A stretch of DNA of 64,000 bases from Chlorokybus atmophyticus. Its lineage: Eukaryota > Streptophyta > Chlorokybophyceae > Chlorokybales > Chlorokybaceae. The DNA lies in contig RHPI01003124.1 in assembly GCA_009103225.1 (NCBI GenBank), positions 187,757-251,756 of the forward strand, read 5' to 3'. The notes under the pieces are model-generated. The model searched no databases. It worked only from the letters and a program-made list of their open reading frames with translations, and was not told where the DNA came from. Positions 13,400-25,994 of the stretch are shown here, piece by piece. The position numbers and the translations under genes are program-made. The stretch's first letter is position 1; each line of letters opens with the position of its first letter.

Positions 13400-16282
13400 A
13401 TGTGTACACGCACATACACATGATACAAATAGGTAGAGGAGCCTGGTGGTGAGTTAAATTGCTTGTTGTATGCTAGTTACACTCCTTGCGTGTCAAATGC
13501 ATGTGCATATGCACACCACATTGTATGCACACCATACAGGTTTACATGAGTATTTCACACTATGCATGCTCGCATTGCAGCATACCACCTTTTGTACACG
13601 CCCATGTGATTGCTTCATCATCATGACCAAACTAATTGCTCCATGTATGTATATATATCATGACACACATGTGTTTCCTCCCTTGGAGCGTGGATGATTG
13701 CTAGCGCACCAACGTGGCTTTCAAAACAAGTTGCTGCTTGCAACACCACAATGAGTAGAGTAGTGCTGAGTTATGCAATGCACAATAAACATGCGGCGCA
13801 TGGCTTGATGGTATGGTTGTGTACATGGCTTGCACACTGCTCTGAAGATGGCCGCAGCGTCCATGGTTAACTCACTTACTATATTATTATGCAACCACGT
13901 GCAAATTGCATGTTTATTAATCAACATATCATTAACCACACAACAATTCACATGTTGTGGCCAATGGCATTGCCAAGTCGTAAATATATTGGTTTATACT
14001 CACATCAATGATGTGCCGTATCTACCTAGCTTGCGTCCCCCCGTTTTGGTACAGTCCCCCTCTCGAAATTGGTGCGGGACTACACTGAAAAGGGGGGGAG
14101 GGGGGGATCTATCGCGTAGTAAAGCTGTCGATTACAAGAATTCACATATTGAGGTGTGCAGTTCTGGTGTACCTTGATGAATTCAATATAAAGAAAGACA
14201 GCTTCGCGCCAATTATGCAAATTATTAAACGCTGAACTTTTTATAGTCGCATATAACTTAAATGTCAAGATTGTGACGGTCCGCCGTCACGGCACTCCGA
14301 GTGCTACCTTACCCACATGAGTCATACCTTACCCACGTACATGTGCTTCAAGTGCTCAGGTCACAAATAATGTGCAATGCAGTGAAGTGAAGTGTTTGTC
14401 TTGCATTTGCATGAGCTTGAATGAGACTACATGCTCGGCCACTCGATGCAAAGGATTGGACATTTGCACTTGAAGATAAGTCCAGCACAATTTCTGGATT
14501 GTTTTTAGGCAATTTCAATAAGCTTAGCGCTTTCAGTGTTTTAAGCCCTACACTTTTTAGAGTGCAAAGTGCAAAAGACTATCCACACTGTCATTCACAT
14601 TTTTTACGACCACAACATACAACATTAACAATAACGAAACTTACTTGAGTCAGTCGCAACCGCATGTCATCGTTATTATTGTGCATGTACTCATCTATCC
14701 ATAATTGTTCGGTCGAGCCAAGGGTGCAACCCTTCTCAACGCCAGCAACTCGTAAGCGAGCCCCAGGTTGCTCACCAATGTTGGACGACTTGACACCAAC
14801 ACATGCGTGCACGCATTGCGTTGCGTAACTTACTAATCAAATCAACTCATTTATGGATTGTACTTTGGTCTTCCCGTTGTAGGACAATCATAGTCTCCGG
14901 TCCAATTCGACTGATGGGCATAAGAACGGATGTGATGTATGCCATGGCTCGATAACCAGAGCGTGGCATACAGCACATCGACTTTCATAGAGTTCACTTG
15001 GCTTGCGTCGGACCGTAATATTGAATTTGCTGCACGATATGCAACATAAGATGAGTGGAGACCGTGATAAATAAGCGTAGTACTCAATCGCGCTTAAAAC
15101 GGCAAAAGACTTCAACAACTCGCAGCTCCATGTCATCAAGCATACGAGGGACTTTTGCCTACTTGCTTTTGTTGAAGCAAGCCTTTCAAGATGGGTATAA
15201 ACTTTACTTTTCAAATTGGCCTGCAGCTGAGCAATTGAAAACCATTGCATGAAGAGAAAACTGCCTCCATATTGCGAGTAACATAACACAATAGTGAGGT
15301 GTTGCATTATGTGAGTATGACACAGCACACAAATTGAGTTACGTTTCAAACTAGTTCATTGAGTTCGACACAATGACGGCAATAACGATAGCAATAACAA
15401 ATATTGCCTATATCAACTCCATTCGAGGTCTTTGGCCTAAATCTCCTATCACCGTTTGGAATTTCGGCGAGCATAGAGTCGCGTATGCGGTTTGAAAGCG
15501 AATGTCTTGCCATGTACCTTAAATAGCATCTTTGCCTTTGTTGACATCGGTGGCAGGCGCAGCTGGCTTTGTCGAACAAAGCCAGCTGCGCCAGACACCG
15601 ATGGCGACTTCCAGTTGTTCTTTTTGACCCCAAACTCATATGCTCTCAGTTTTAATCATCTCATATTGCACATGAGAATTATTGCATGTAAGTAATGTGA
15701 CATTAATATTAGTATAACATGCAAACAGTAGAAAGGGCATGTGCAAAGAGTACAAGTTGTTATAACTCCAAGTCGTGAGTTTTATTATGTTTTGATAATG
15801 CATACACATATTACTACCTAACTTTTGGTTCAAAAGGTCATATATGCATCGTACGCGTGGTACCTACACCATGCATGTTAACGATGAGATGTACGGGCGC
15901 GTCTCGCTAATAGGTCAAAAGTGCAAAAGGAGACAAGCCTTGTACACCCGTGCTTTTTTACAAACCCATAGGCGGATTTTCCTTATGAGCATGACACCCG
16001 GCAACAATTTAACATGAGTGTATAGTTCAACAATGCTGAGGTGCATTTAGACTACATGTAAACAAGTGCAATAGCGCATACCTGCAAGTTTTGTTTTTTG
16101 CGGATTCAAGCCCTTGGGCCCCCTCGAGAGTTGGGTCGCTTAAAAACCCCCATCATAACAGCTGTCACAAAGTTAATTGCAAAGTTGCATGCATTGTGTA
16201 AGTAGTGAACAAAAAGGCTGATAAACAGTCTTAAGTATTACGTGTGGAATATACTATGCTGCGTCAAGTGCATGTAAATTCC
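13400..16282. other. AT-richer region without a recognised gene
   Basis: Composition shifts to AT-rich relative to the flanks. Minus-strand open stretches at 14851-15087 and 15346-15639 have protein-like composition, but I recognise no domain and they are interrupted. It could be old transposon or inserted foreign DNA. Confidence 0.4.
15556..15592. repeat. Perfect 17-bp hairpin, 3-base loop
   Basis: Arms 15556-15572 and 15576-15592 are exact reverse complements (GGCGCAGCTGGCTTTGT) around CGA. Confidence 0.92.
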
Positions 16283-17430
16283 TTAAGTGTTGCAAGTGAC
16301 ATTAGCACTCACATGAAACACATTGTAAATGCGTATTGACTTTTGCAAGTTCAAACGATACGCGTGAGTGCCGACCCGATCAATCACATTGAAAGGGCGT
16401 ATACAGCGAGGGAAGAACTTGCGGGTACCCACTCCCTTGATGGATATGTTTTTTGTGCTTAGAAGCACCGAACAGCCCACATCATAGTAGGCCTCTCCAC
16501 GATGTGCATCAGCATGGGCTTTTTCTCTGTCGTGCGCTGCGCGCAGACAGTCTTTTGCCAATGCTAACCTATCCTGCATGGCCGAAGCCATCTCGCGCGC
16601 TGCAGGCACGCGAGTTACGTCAGTAGCGGGCAACTTGATGTTTGTAGGACAGTGGACGCACTCCGTACTTCAAGAAAAATGGAGTTTCTTGCACACTCTC
16701 TTGCCAGGCATTATTAATCGCGAACTCAGCCATTGGGAGACAGGTATCCTAATCGCGCTGGTTTGGATTCACATCATGCCGAATGGTTTCCTCAATCATT
16801 TGATTGGCACGCTCTGTCTAACCATCCGTCTGCGGATGATAAGATGTGCTCACGTTTTGTTGAATGTTTTGGAAGCCGCATAGCGACTTCCAAAACTGAG
16901 CTACTGAGCTAAAGCGCGAATCGCGATCAAATTTCAAATTGCGAGGCAAGCCATGCAACTTAAACACAGACGCGACAAAAACCTTTGCTAAAATACGGGA
17001 GCCTATCTCCGTGCGACAAGGGACAATGTGAAACCTTGTTGATGAACGGTCCACAAAAAGTGCAACCACAGTGTGACCTAATGCTGTCGTTGGGAGCTCA
17101 GTAATAAGGTCCATACTCACACATTCCCATTTACCATCAGGAATAGGCAAAGGTCGCAGTAACCCAGCGGGTTTTTAACGTAACGGCTTGTCACACTGAC
17201 ATCTGTCACACGTGTCAACATAATGCTTTACGTCAACAGGCAACGATGGCCACCAGTACAGCTGTTTCGCTGCTTTAGGAGTCTTGCGATTCCGAAAGTG
17301 CCCAACGTACGGTGGATCATGTACATTAGCTATGCATGGTCAGTTATCACCAAGCTGGCGCCCATATAATAAAAGTTGTCTTTTTTGTTCAGCTTTTGTA
17401 CATTCTTTTCGCCCAAAATCCATGACGTCG
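16283..17430 (-). pseudogene. Old Ty3/gypsy integrase fragment
   Basis: Minus-strand blocks are collinear with the integrase of the intact element next to it. They run from the region upstream of the zinc-binding domain (17330-17430) through the catalytic core (16818-17150, DLITELPTTALGHT...FKLHGLPRN) to the C-terminal part before the chromodomain (16283-16633). Frameshifts and stops are numerous, including a TAG in the DGQTE motif. The glutamate codon of that motif is preserved here but is a stop in the intact neighbour. LTRs, chromodomain, RT and gag are missing. It has the same orientation as the neighbour but is much more diverged, so it is an older, separate insertion. Confidence 0.85.
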
Positions 17431-17688
17431 CAAAATTTACATGGTGACTGATTAAGGACTGAGGGACTGACGGGTGCATGAGCCTGCCTGAAATGTTACT
17501 TTTGAAATGTTGGATTTGCCATTGGCTTAAGACTGACGCGAATGGCCGCGGGCTGAAAGTGGTTGTCAGTGGCACTGACCGGCCGAGAGTTGTCAACCCT
17601 TTGATTGATGTGCACAGACGGCCGTCAGCCGGTGGTTAGGGACAGCTGACAGCAATAGCCGGCAGTTTCATTGCCGTTACACTGCTAT

Positions 17689-18026
17689 TGTAAGGAGAGG
17701 GGGTGCTCCTCCTCCCTTAAATCCCCTACCCCAACACCACCACCAGCCAGGCCGACCACACCGCCGCCGCCAGGGGCAACTGCCGGAGCAGAAGATGCCC
17801 TGGCTATGGCGGCTGCTGCGTTAGCAGTGCCGCCATACAGCTGATATCGACATGAGACTCATGTCTCATGTCGATATCAGTGTTACAGTTAAGTAACACT
17901 ACATTAGGGCCTTAACACTAGGTTAACGGCCCTAATACGGCTTATTTGGCTGTATATACCCGTTGGGACCCTTATTTAATCCTAAATAAGGGCGGGGAAC
18001 CTCTATAGAGGTAGCACTCCGTTACA
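17689..18026 (-). repeat. 3' LTR of the chromovirus
   Basis: 338 bp, TG...CA ends, pairs with 21337-21674. It contains an inverted repeat (CTGATATCGACATGAG and its complement, about 17842-17881) and a CTCTATAGAG palindrome near the outer edge. Confidence 0.96.
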
Positions 18027-18040
18027 TTCCCCCCCACTTA
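18027..18040 (-). promoter_or_regulatory. Polypurine tract of the chromovirus
   Basis: On the minus strand it reads TAAGTGGGGGGGAA directly before the LTR start TGTAACGG. This is the plus-strand DNA primer site. The same string occurs next to the small element at 29541-30077. Confidence 0.9.
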
Positions 18041-18149
18041 GGTTTCAATGTCCTCATTGAAGGGTTAGCAAAGCCCCACCATGAGCACCGAGAACCAAAG
18101 CAGTGAGAGAACCAGGGCCGAAGCGGTAAAGATGTCTGCCAGCACCCTT

Positions 18150-21100
18150 TTACCGTCCGCGTGTGGACACAGCACTCCAGTACCCCCGAAGAATCTCTTG
18201 GCAGTTGGTAAGATTCCTTTCGGGCTCCCATGTGTTGTGCTCAACACCATACCCTTTCCATTTCACCAAGTAAGACGGCGCGCGTCCGCGTCGAGGCTTA
18301 CGGTGACTCATGATTGCTTCCACCTCATACTCGAAAGTATCGTCGCCATCCACTGCAACGGGGGGTGGAGGAGGTTGAACCCGACCGTCAGAACGGTATG
18401 GTTTCAATACACTCACGTGAAACACATTGTGAATGCGTATCGACTTTGGCAAGTCCAAACGATACGCGTGAGTGCCGACCCGATCAGTCACTTTGAAAGG
18501 GCCTATCCAGCGACGGAAAAACTTGCGGGTACCCACTCCCTTGAGGGATACATTTTTGGTACTTAAAAGCACCGAACAGCCCACATCGTAGTTGGCCTCT
18601 TTACGATGCGCATCAGCTTGGGCTTTTTGTCTGTCTTGCGCTGCGCGCAGACAGTCTTTTGCCAACGCTAACCTATCCTGCATGGCCGAAGCCATCTCGC
18701 GCGCTGCAGGTACGCGAGTCACGTCAGTAGCGGGCAACTTAATGTTCGCAGGACTTAGTGGATGCACTCCGTAATTCAAGAAGAACGGAGTTTCCTGCAC
18801 ACTCTCTTGCCATGCATTATTGATCGCAAACTCAGCGATTGGGAGATAAATATCCCAATCACTCTGATTCGGGCTCACATAATGCCGGATGGTTTCCTCA
18901 ATCACTTGATTGGCGCGTTATGTCTGACCATCCGTATGTGGATGGTAAGCGGTGCTCATGTTCTGCTGAATGTGTAAGAAGCTGCATAGCGACTTCCAAA
19001 ACTGAGCCACAAATCGCGGATCGCGATCTGACACAAAGTTGCGGGGCAAGCCATGCAACTTGAACACAGACGCGACGAAAACCATCGCCAACTCACGGGA
19101 GCCTATCTCCGTGCGACAAGGGACAATGTGGACCATTTTTGTCAAACGATCCACAAAAACTGCAACCGCAGTGTGACCTAATGCTGTCTCTGGGAGCTCA
19201 GTAATTAAGTCCATACTCACACTTTCCCATTTGCCATCAGGAATAGGCAATGGTCGCAGCAAACCAGCTGGTTTCTGACGTAACGGCTTATCACGCTGAC
19301 ACTTGTCACACGTGTCCACATACCGTTTTACGTCAACAGGCAACGATCGCCACCAATACAACTGTTGCGCTGCTTTAACAGTCTTGCGACTGCCAAAGTG
19401 CCCAGCGTATGGTGGATCGTGTACATCAGCTATGCATTTCGCACGCAATCCAGCATGGTCAGGTATTACCAAGCTGGTGCCCACATAATTCAAGTTGTCT
19501 CGTTTGCTCAGCTTTTGCACGTTGTCCTCTGACGAGAACCATGGGTCAAAAGCATACCCTTGCACAACAGCTTGCACAAACTCATCATCCGGTGGCAATG
19601 TACCGCGCGTCGCAAGCAATTGCGCACGCATAGCTGCCAACAATGATGGACAACGACTCAGAAAATCAGCAACATTAGTTGTGCCTGGCCGGTATACCCA
19701 CTCAAAGGTAAACCGAGACAGAAACTCATTCCAGCGAGCTTGCCTTCGTGACAAGTTTTGCTGTGTTGAGAAATACACCAATGGATTATGATCAGTCACC
19801 ACTGTGAACTGAACCCCCTCCAAGTAACATCGCCATGTTTCCAGAGCATGTACTATACCAAGCAACTCTTGCTCGGTGGTAGTGTAATTTACCTCTGCTG
19901 GGATGAACTTCCTACTCTCATAAGCACATGGTCTGGCATCTTGCAACAGTACTGCACCACACCCAAGGGTGGACGCATCGCTAACCACAGTAAAATGCTT
20001 GTCCCAGTTTGGCAATGCCAACACTGGAGCAGAAGTCAAAGCTAGCTTCACCTGTTGCATAGCAGCTTCTTGTTCAGCTGTCCATAAGAATGGAGCATCT
20101 TTTCGCAACAGTTTTGTCAAAGGCACCACTACTGTGGAGTACCCCATCATAAACTTGCGAAAGTAGTTTGCCAATCCCAAGAATGATCGCAGCTGATGGA
20201 TATTCTTAGGTTGAGGCCAATCCTTTACAACTTGCACTTTGCGAGGGTCAGGTTTCACACCCGCACCGCTCACAATGTGCCCCAAGAATGGCAACTCCGT
20301 CTTGCAGAAGTCACACTTCGCAAGATTGGCAAACAAGCGATGTGTACGCAGCAAGGCGAACACCGCTTCCAAGTGCTGCTTATGCTCTTCCTTGGTTTTA
20401 CTAAAGACAATGATGTCATCCAAGTAAACCATAACATACTTGCCAAGTATGCCACCAAAAATCTTATTCATTTCCTTCTGAAACACTGCCGGCGCATTAG
20501 TCAATCCAAAAGGTAACACTTTGTATTGATAATGGCCCGAAGGTGTTCTGAATGCTGTCTTGTAAACATCAGAAGGATGAATCCGGATTTGATGATACCC
20601 ACTTGTCAAGTCCAACGTACTAAAGTACGCATTTCCCGACAGTTTATCAAACACATCATCAATCCGGGGCAACGGGTATCGATTCTTTACCGTGATCTTG
20701 TTAAAAGCACGGTAATCCACACACATGCGCAGCTTTCCATTCTTTTTCATTACAAACAAGATGGGCGCGCCAAAGGGTGAAGAACTCGGTTCAATCAATC
20801 CCTTTTCCAATAACTCTTTAATTTGAGTTTCCATTTCCCCCCTCTCTCGGGGGCTCAGCCTATATATAGGCCGAAACGGAGGCTCACTGTCAGGAATGAG
20901 TGGTATTGTGTGTCCGACACCTCGATTAGGAGGTAAGCCTGGCAATTCATCTGAGAACACATCTTGATACTTCTCAATGATGTCTGCAACACCTTCTATG
21001 TTTCCCGGCACAAAGTCGTCCGACGACGTTAAGTGTACCAGAAAAGCCGGTGTGTTTTTGCGTAACGCACGTTTCACTTGCAGTGCAGTGAGTAGCGCAG

Positions 21101-21488
21101 GGTCGGGCTGCTTGTGGTCCAAGCTATGTGACCCTTTCACAGACAATGTTACACGCTTACGACCTTTCTTTACCGTGCACAAACGTGCGCCAGTATCCAA
21201 TGTCATATTGACATTTTCCTGCCATTCCTGTCCTAATACCACATCAACACCTGATATGTCGATGGATACCACTATGAAAGTAAGAGTGGCATGATAATTA
21301 CCAATCTTTACTTTCATTTTGCTGCTCCGATACCAATGTAAGGAGAGGGGGTGCTCCTCCTCCCTTAAATCCCCTACCCCAACACCACCACCAGCCAGGC
21401 CGACCACACCGCCGCCGCCAGGGGCAACTGCCGGAGCAGAAGATGCCCTGGCTATGGCGGCTGCTGCGTTAGCAGTGCCGCCATACAC
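18150..21488 (-). pseudogene. pol: Chromovirus pol: protease remnant, RT, RNase H, integrase, chromodomain, with one internal stop
   Basis: An 856-codon open frame (21488-18918) is followed in the same frame by a second one (18905-18150), separated by a single TAA at 18918-18920 in the integrase motif DGQT-E. In order: the C-terminal half of retropepsin (VDVVLGQEWQ; the DTG/DSG active site is missing); reverse transcriptase (LDLTSGYHQI, VYLDDIIVFS); RNase H (VSDASTLGCGAVL); integrase zinc finger (H...H...CDKCQRDK) and core; chromodomain (YLVKWKGYGVEHNTWEP). The first about 50 codons lie in the LTR, so the true start is uncertain. The older copies keep Glu at the stop position, so the stop is a lesion. 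It might still be made as two products. Confidence 0.9.
21324..21335 (-). promoter_or_regulatory. Primer binding site (initiator-Met tRNA type)
   Basis: The minus strand reads TGGTATCGGAGC one base after the 5' LTR. It differs by one base from the common TGGTATCAGAGC primer site of plant and fungal LTR elements. Confidence 0.88.
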
Positions 21489-21674
21489 ATGATATCGACA
21501 TGAGACTCATGTCTCATGTCGATATCAGTGTTACAGTTAAGTAACACTACATTAGGGCCTTAACACTAGGTTAACGGCCCTAATACGGCTTAATTGGCTG
21601 TATATACCCGTTGGGACCCTTATTTAATCCTAAATAAGGGCGGGGAACCTCTATAGAGGTAGCACTCCGTTACA
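21337..21674 (-). repeat. 5' LTR of the chromovirus
   Basis: 338 bp. Differs from the 3' LTR at about three positions (two in the CATACAGCTG/CATACACATG segment and one in CTTATTTGG/CTTAATTGG). Confidence 0.96.
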
Positions 21675-21934
21675 GCTATTAATATGTGACCCTTACCGTT
21701 TGACAAAAGTTGGCAATTCTTGCCGTAAGCCAACACTAGCATGCCATGCAGTTTGTACAAACCTTGGACTGATTGTTTGGTCTTGCACCTATAAGCCCAC
21801 AATATACAATGTACCGGCAGTGGTGAGAGTATGTCCAATTGCAATTGAGCAGCCGACTTGCGCATGAAACTACCCTATAACATTAAGTCTAGCTGTCGCA
21901 CTCATGCGCAGCTTGTCAACCCGTGGTGCCTGCC

Positions 21935-22273
21935 TCAGAACTCCTCCTCAACCCCCTCCTCATGTTCCTCCTCCGACAAGTCATCTGCTTCAACATCGGA
22001 GTCACCTTCATCTGCTGCCTCGCTCGCTAAAAGTACAGCGGCTACTTCGCCCTTCAGCTTGAATGTCAGTGCCTCGCCGTGCACGCGCATGCGCTTGATG
22101 GTCGCTTTGAGAGTGACCACCTGCATTTGGTAATGCTGTAAGAGTGGCGTGCTGCCAGAGGACTAGCCCATCATCATACACATGCTTACCGCGTCTTCCC
22201 CTTTGTTGCACTCCGCCAGGCAAACAGTCAGCCTGCCGCGCTGCTCTCGGTTCACTCTAACCAGCATGGCAAT
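21935..22273 (-). CDS. 3' end of an unrecognised gene with an acidic C-terminus (two exons)
   Basis: Two minus-strand exons join in frame: 22273-22190 (after CTTGCAG, ending at GTAAGC) and 22120-21935 (after AAATGCAG, stop TGA). They encode IAMLVRVNREQRG... followed by VVTLKATIKRMRVHGEALTF... and a tail rich in Asp and Glu (SEEEHEEGVEEEF). A start could be the internal Met-Leu-Val at about 22265, or further exons may lie upstream; none was found. No domain is recognised. It abuts the chromovirus on one side and transposase-like sequence on the other, so it may be a transposon passenger or a host gene stub. Confidence 0.45.
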
Positions 22274-22910
22274 CTGCAAGCATATTGCTTAATTGCCGCT
22301 GGAAACATCAAACTAGGTTATGGATTACCCGTTCATGGTACTCCACAGCTTCTCTTTTGCGACTTGTGAGCTCCCGCAAGTAGAAATAGGCTGTGCATTT
22401 GCGAGATTGGTCATGCTGTTCATGTGCATGACACTGGAGGCTGTGCTTGAGGGTGTGCATGTGGTATTTACAGTGTATGTCATGTGCAAGATTGTCGAGG
22501 CTGTGCACGTGCGAAATAAAAGAACCCTAGCATGTGGCATTAACAGTGCATCATAACCCACCTTGGTTATGCCAGTCTTGTTTAGTCCCTTCAATCATGT
22601 CGCTGTGGTCGCAGCTGCTGGTGGGTCGGATGTTCTTTAAGGCAGTATTGTGGTGTGCCTTTGCCCACTCGGAGGGGGAGCCCTGTAAGATATCGCCTGA
22701 GTCACTGTTGTCATTGGCTGTGCCCTTTTGGTAGGCATGGTGGGGTTTTACACCAAGGACACCCCTCTAGCACCCTAGCCGCCCTGTGCAAACATGGAAT
22801 TCATCCCGGACCTCGACCATAATGCCCACTACGCCCCTGGCAGCGCCGCCAACGATTCACCAAACGCCACATACCCTCGGCATCACGCCCCTGTAAGGGC
22901 ATAGCTTGGC
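22274..22910. other. No recognised gene
   Basis: Short inconsistent open frames only. It could hold upstream exons of the minus-strand gene ending at 21935. Confidence 0.4.
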
Positions 22911-22914
22911 CGAG

Positions 22915-23150
22915 CTATCAATGGTGTTTTCATGCGTAGGGAATGGCATTGCCAGCACTTGTCAATGGTACGAACTGCCATTGCCATTGTACAAAGGTAC
23001 CATTTCAATGGTACCTTTTGGCAAAGGCATCTGCGTACGATTGAAACGGTTCAATCAGGACATATATGCAGAGACTCACCCTGGACGTGCAATGGCTCAA
23101 TCGTACCATAATAATGGTATGACGGAGCCAGTGAATGGCGGCCAAGTTTT
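22915..23150. repeat. Cluster of AATGGTAC / GTACCATT palindromic words, left
   Basis: Many copies of AATGGTAC, CCATTG and their complements, including GGTACCATTTCAATGGTACC near 22995-23015 and TACCATAATAATGGTATGAC near 23104-23123. Similar clusters occur at 25995-26085 and 31330-31490. They look like subterminal transposase-binding arrays of a DNA transposon, but element ends were not found. Confidence 0.6.
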
Positions 23151-23159
23151 CCGCCTCTG

Positions 23160-25870
23160 GCATGCAAGGGTAGCGGTGGCGGCGGCGGCGGGTGTGCGTG
23201 TTGCTGGATATGATGCATATTACATTGGCGACACCTGTGTCGACGTCAGCAGTGAGTTATGGGAGTCCTTTGTCCGTATTGCCACATGCGCTTCGCCATA
23301 CGCAGCTCGGCCTACATGCACATTGTTAGCAGCAGGGTGTGCAAGCAAATCAAGCTATATGTCGGCCAGCGTCCATTACAGTACGATGCGGGTCATGTTG
23401 AACCGGGGAGTTTGATCCAGGATGCGCACATGCTTAATGCTGAAGGATTCCTCTCGGAGACACACGCACAGCAGCAACAGGAGGAGGAGGAAGTGAACGA
23501 GGGCTTTCAATGTGTGCGTGTCGAGAAACCTGTGGCACGCCATCATGGAAGTGGAGGCGTCCCTTCGCACGCATCAAAATCCAGGTGGTATGGCTCGGAG
23601 GATGCTCTTGCAGTGGCATTCATGCAGTGCAACAACGGCCAACGGCCTGCCGGCCTCCGACATGGAGCGGATCAAGTGCATCCGAAATGGGAGACCGGTG
23701 TGCATGTGGCCAGCTACCTCCGGACCACAATCGCTTTCTCTCAGTCTCAGGTGTGTTCACGGTGTGCGGTGCATGTGCTTCAACCATCAGAGCCATGTCA
23801 CATATGCACATGCGAGTGTGCTGCCGTATCAGAACTACGTGACGGCTGACCTGCGCAAGCCTAGACACCCTGAGGATTAGAACATCAGCGTCACATATGT
23901 GCCGGCCAAGGTCTGTGAAATGCGGTACCGACTGCAGTATCGATGCAATATCTATTGTGAGGCCAGCATGCTTGTTAATGCCCATGCTCTTGCTTGGTCG
24001 GAGCAGGTATCGCTCGCGCGGTTGTATGGCAATCCACATGCCGCTGATGGCTTCAATCTCCAATACAGTGGTGACGAGCACAGCTTTGGCCATCCTTCCA
24101 CGAGCGACTGGTGGAAGGATGTGGAGGTGGATTTGAGGAGAGAGGTGGGGGAAGCGTCCTACTTGGCGCCTGCCATTCTGTACAGTGACAAGACCACGCT
24201 GGACAGCGAGGGCAAGCGCTCTGGCTACCCTCTGATGGCATCGCTTGCGAACTACAGTTGGGACATATATGCAAGCAACATGGGGGTTGTTATGATAGCG
24301 CTTCTGTCGGTCGTTCACGCAGTGGCCAGGCATCCCACTTGGGCGCAGGGCAAGGAATCGTTCTCAATTCGGAAACGTGAGATTTTTCATGACGCTTTGC
24401 ATGTAGTGTTAGGGGATGTGAAGCGGGCAAGTTGAGAAGGTCTGCAGCTCATCGACCCGAATGGCATCGAGCGTCGTGTATTTCTCGCGCTTGCCAACTA
24501 CATCAGCGACTTGCAGTTAGTGGGCATGCATGGTTGTGACCGGATGCAGCCTGCCAGCAAACAGCGCATGGAGGATGTTGTCAGTAGAGCATCTGAGTTT
24601 GTCGTGTTGCAGGAGACTGCCACACTTGCACTGTGTCGGGCAACTAAACACGACATCCTTGCAATGTTTGTCTCGTCACCAAATCAGATCTGTTGGAGAT
24701 GGATGAGGACTGGGAATTGAGAACCGAGGCCTTCTACACACCAGCAATACGTCAGCTGCGGGCGGACATGCATAGCGGTGTTAGGAATGCACGCCAGACA
24801 GCCAAGGCTTTTAAAGAGCAGCACTCCATGCATGTCTAGGAGGTAATGGTCAAGTTATCGGCATTCGTGAGGATGAATGGCTTTCCGTGAAACCAGGCCA
24901 TGTGGTTTGGCAACAGTATGCACTATGGGGTTGGCGACAGTTGTGGGTGCCGGGAACTGACTGCTACTCTCGTCTTGCCCCTGGCACAATGCATGTGCGG
25001 GGAGGCGTCATTGACAACCTGCTTGCTGCTGTGTACGCTGCTGCGAAGGAGCGAATGCGTTCATCTACGAGACAGATTGTACAGGCCAGGCACGTCTTTG
25101 GTGATGATTTTGTGTTGAACACAAAAGCCAACGATACGTGCTTACAAGCAGATGTGCACAGGCTGAATGCATGCAAGGCGACTCTACGGCTTTCGCACTT
25201 CAAGGCACCTACAAGCACAGTAGATTTCTTCCTGTCCGACCACTCCTTTTTGGTGGTGGAAAAAGCGGCGGTGCTGCAGCTGCTGCCGGTCCTTGCAGAT
25301 GGTTTGCTGCTCGACAGTGAGGGCAACGATTTCTTCACCATTGCTGCCGCATCGCTTGCCCAGTGGAACAAGAAGTTGCCCAAGGCGCATGAACACACAA
25401 GAGAGACCCTGACCACAACCGACAACGAGCTGGCTAGCTTTAAAGCTGCAGTGTTGCATCCGCCATTGTCGTCATATTCTGCACAAAAGTCAGGATGGAA
25501 GATCGAGAAGATGCATCAGCTCACTCGTTTTGCCTGTCCCGGTGTTGTTCATGTGAAGAAGCGCATGGGTTCCCCTCGCCACTTGAAGCATGAGCGCGAG
25601 CACGATTTGCACACGCATTGCACGCAATGGAAAACTCGGGTTCCTTGCACAGCACTTTGCCGAGGCGGCAGCCAAATACGTCGACATTGTGTGTGGTGTA
25701 ATGCCAGCAAGCAGCACTAAAACCGTGGCACACTGTCTGCACTCGCTGGCATTCGGTCAAGTGTGCTCGCATTTGCTGCCTACGGCCATTGACACATACG
25801 TACGCATTGCATTGTGGGCACACCAAGCGTGGTCTCCTGGGTGAGGGGAATTCAACTGCTGCCGCCGACA
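23160..25870 (+). pseudogene. KDZ/Plavaka-like transposase remnant
   Basis: An N-terminal zinc-finger-like segment starts near 23259 (CPYCHMRFAIRSSAYMH). A long frame from 23899 to 24720 is broken by one TGA at 24433-24435. It reads ...STSDWWKDVEVDLR..., then ILYSDKTTLDSEGKRSGYPL..., then RRVFLALANYISDLQ. The SDKT...GYP block and the later GIERR...ANYISD block match my memory of the catalytic region of Plavaka/Kyakuja-Dileera-Zisupton transposases. A further frame at about 24887-25720 ends in SGWKIEKMHQLTRF, like the conserved C-terminal KxHxLxHF segment. Several frame changes separate the blocks, so it is inactive unless some gaps are introns. Family assignment is from memory and not checked by search. 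Confidence 0.6.
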
Positions 25871-25994
25871 TCAGGCAAAGTAGGAATCGGCACGGCTGCC
25901 AACAAACTGAGCGAGACTTTAGGGTATGGGCATCAATTTAGGGTTGCCAGCTTACAAAGCGCCTTAAATGGGTCACACTTCAAGTGAAGCACAA

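Larger units (their letters stand above)
10604..13400. other. About 2.8 kb without a recognised gene
   Basis: Contains several copies of a GGCAACGCGAGT-like word on both strands (near 11012, 11520, 11590, 11807 and 11848) and short hairpins. Open frames are short and mutually inconsistent. A stretch at 12590-12685 ending in CAG|GTACGT could be an exon, but nothing identifies it. Confidence 0.45.
17684..21679 (-). mobile_element. Ty3/gypsy chromovirus, full LTRs with 5-bp TSD, gag-less
   Basis: Two 338-bp direct LTRs (17689-18026 and 21337-21674) begin TGTAAGG and end GTTACA on the plus strand. They are flanked by the target-site duplication GCTAT (17684-17688 and 21675-21679). The element reads on the minus strand: primer binding site 21324-21335 (TGGTATCGGAGC, close to the initiator-Met tRNA type), pol, then a polypurine tract at 18027-18040. 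I count about three differences between the LTRs, so the insertion is recent. The internal region is only 3310 bp. There is no gag, and the coding part starts inside the protease after its active site. One TAA interrupts pol. It must therefore depend on proteins made elsewhere. Confidence 0.95.
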
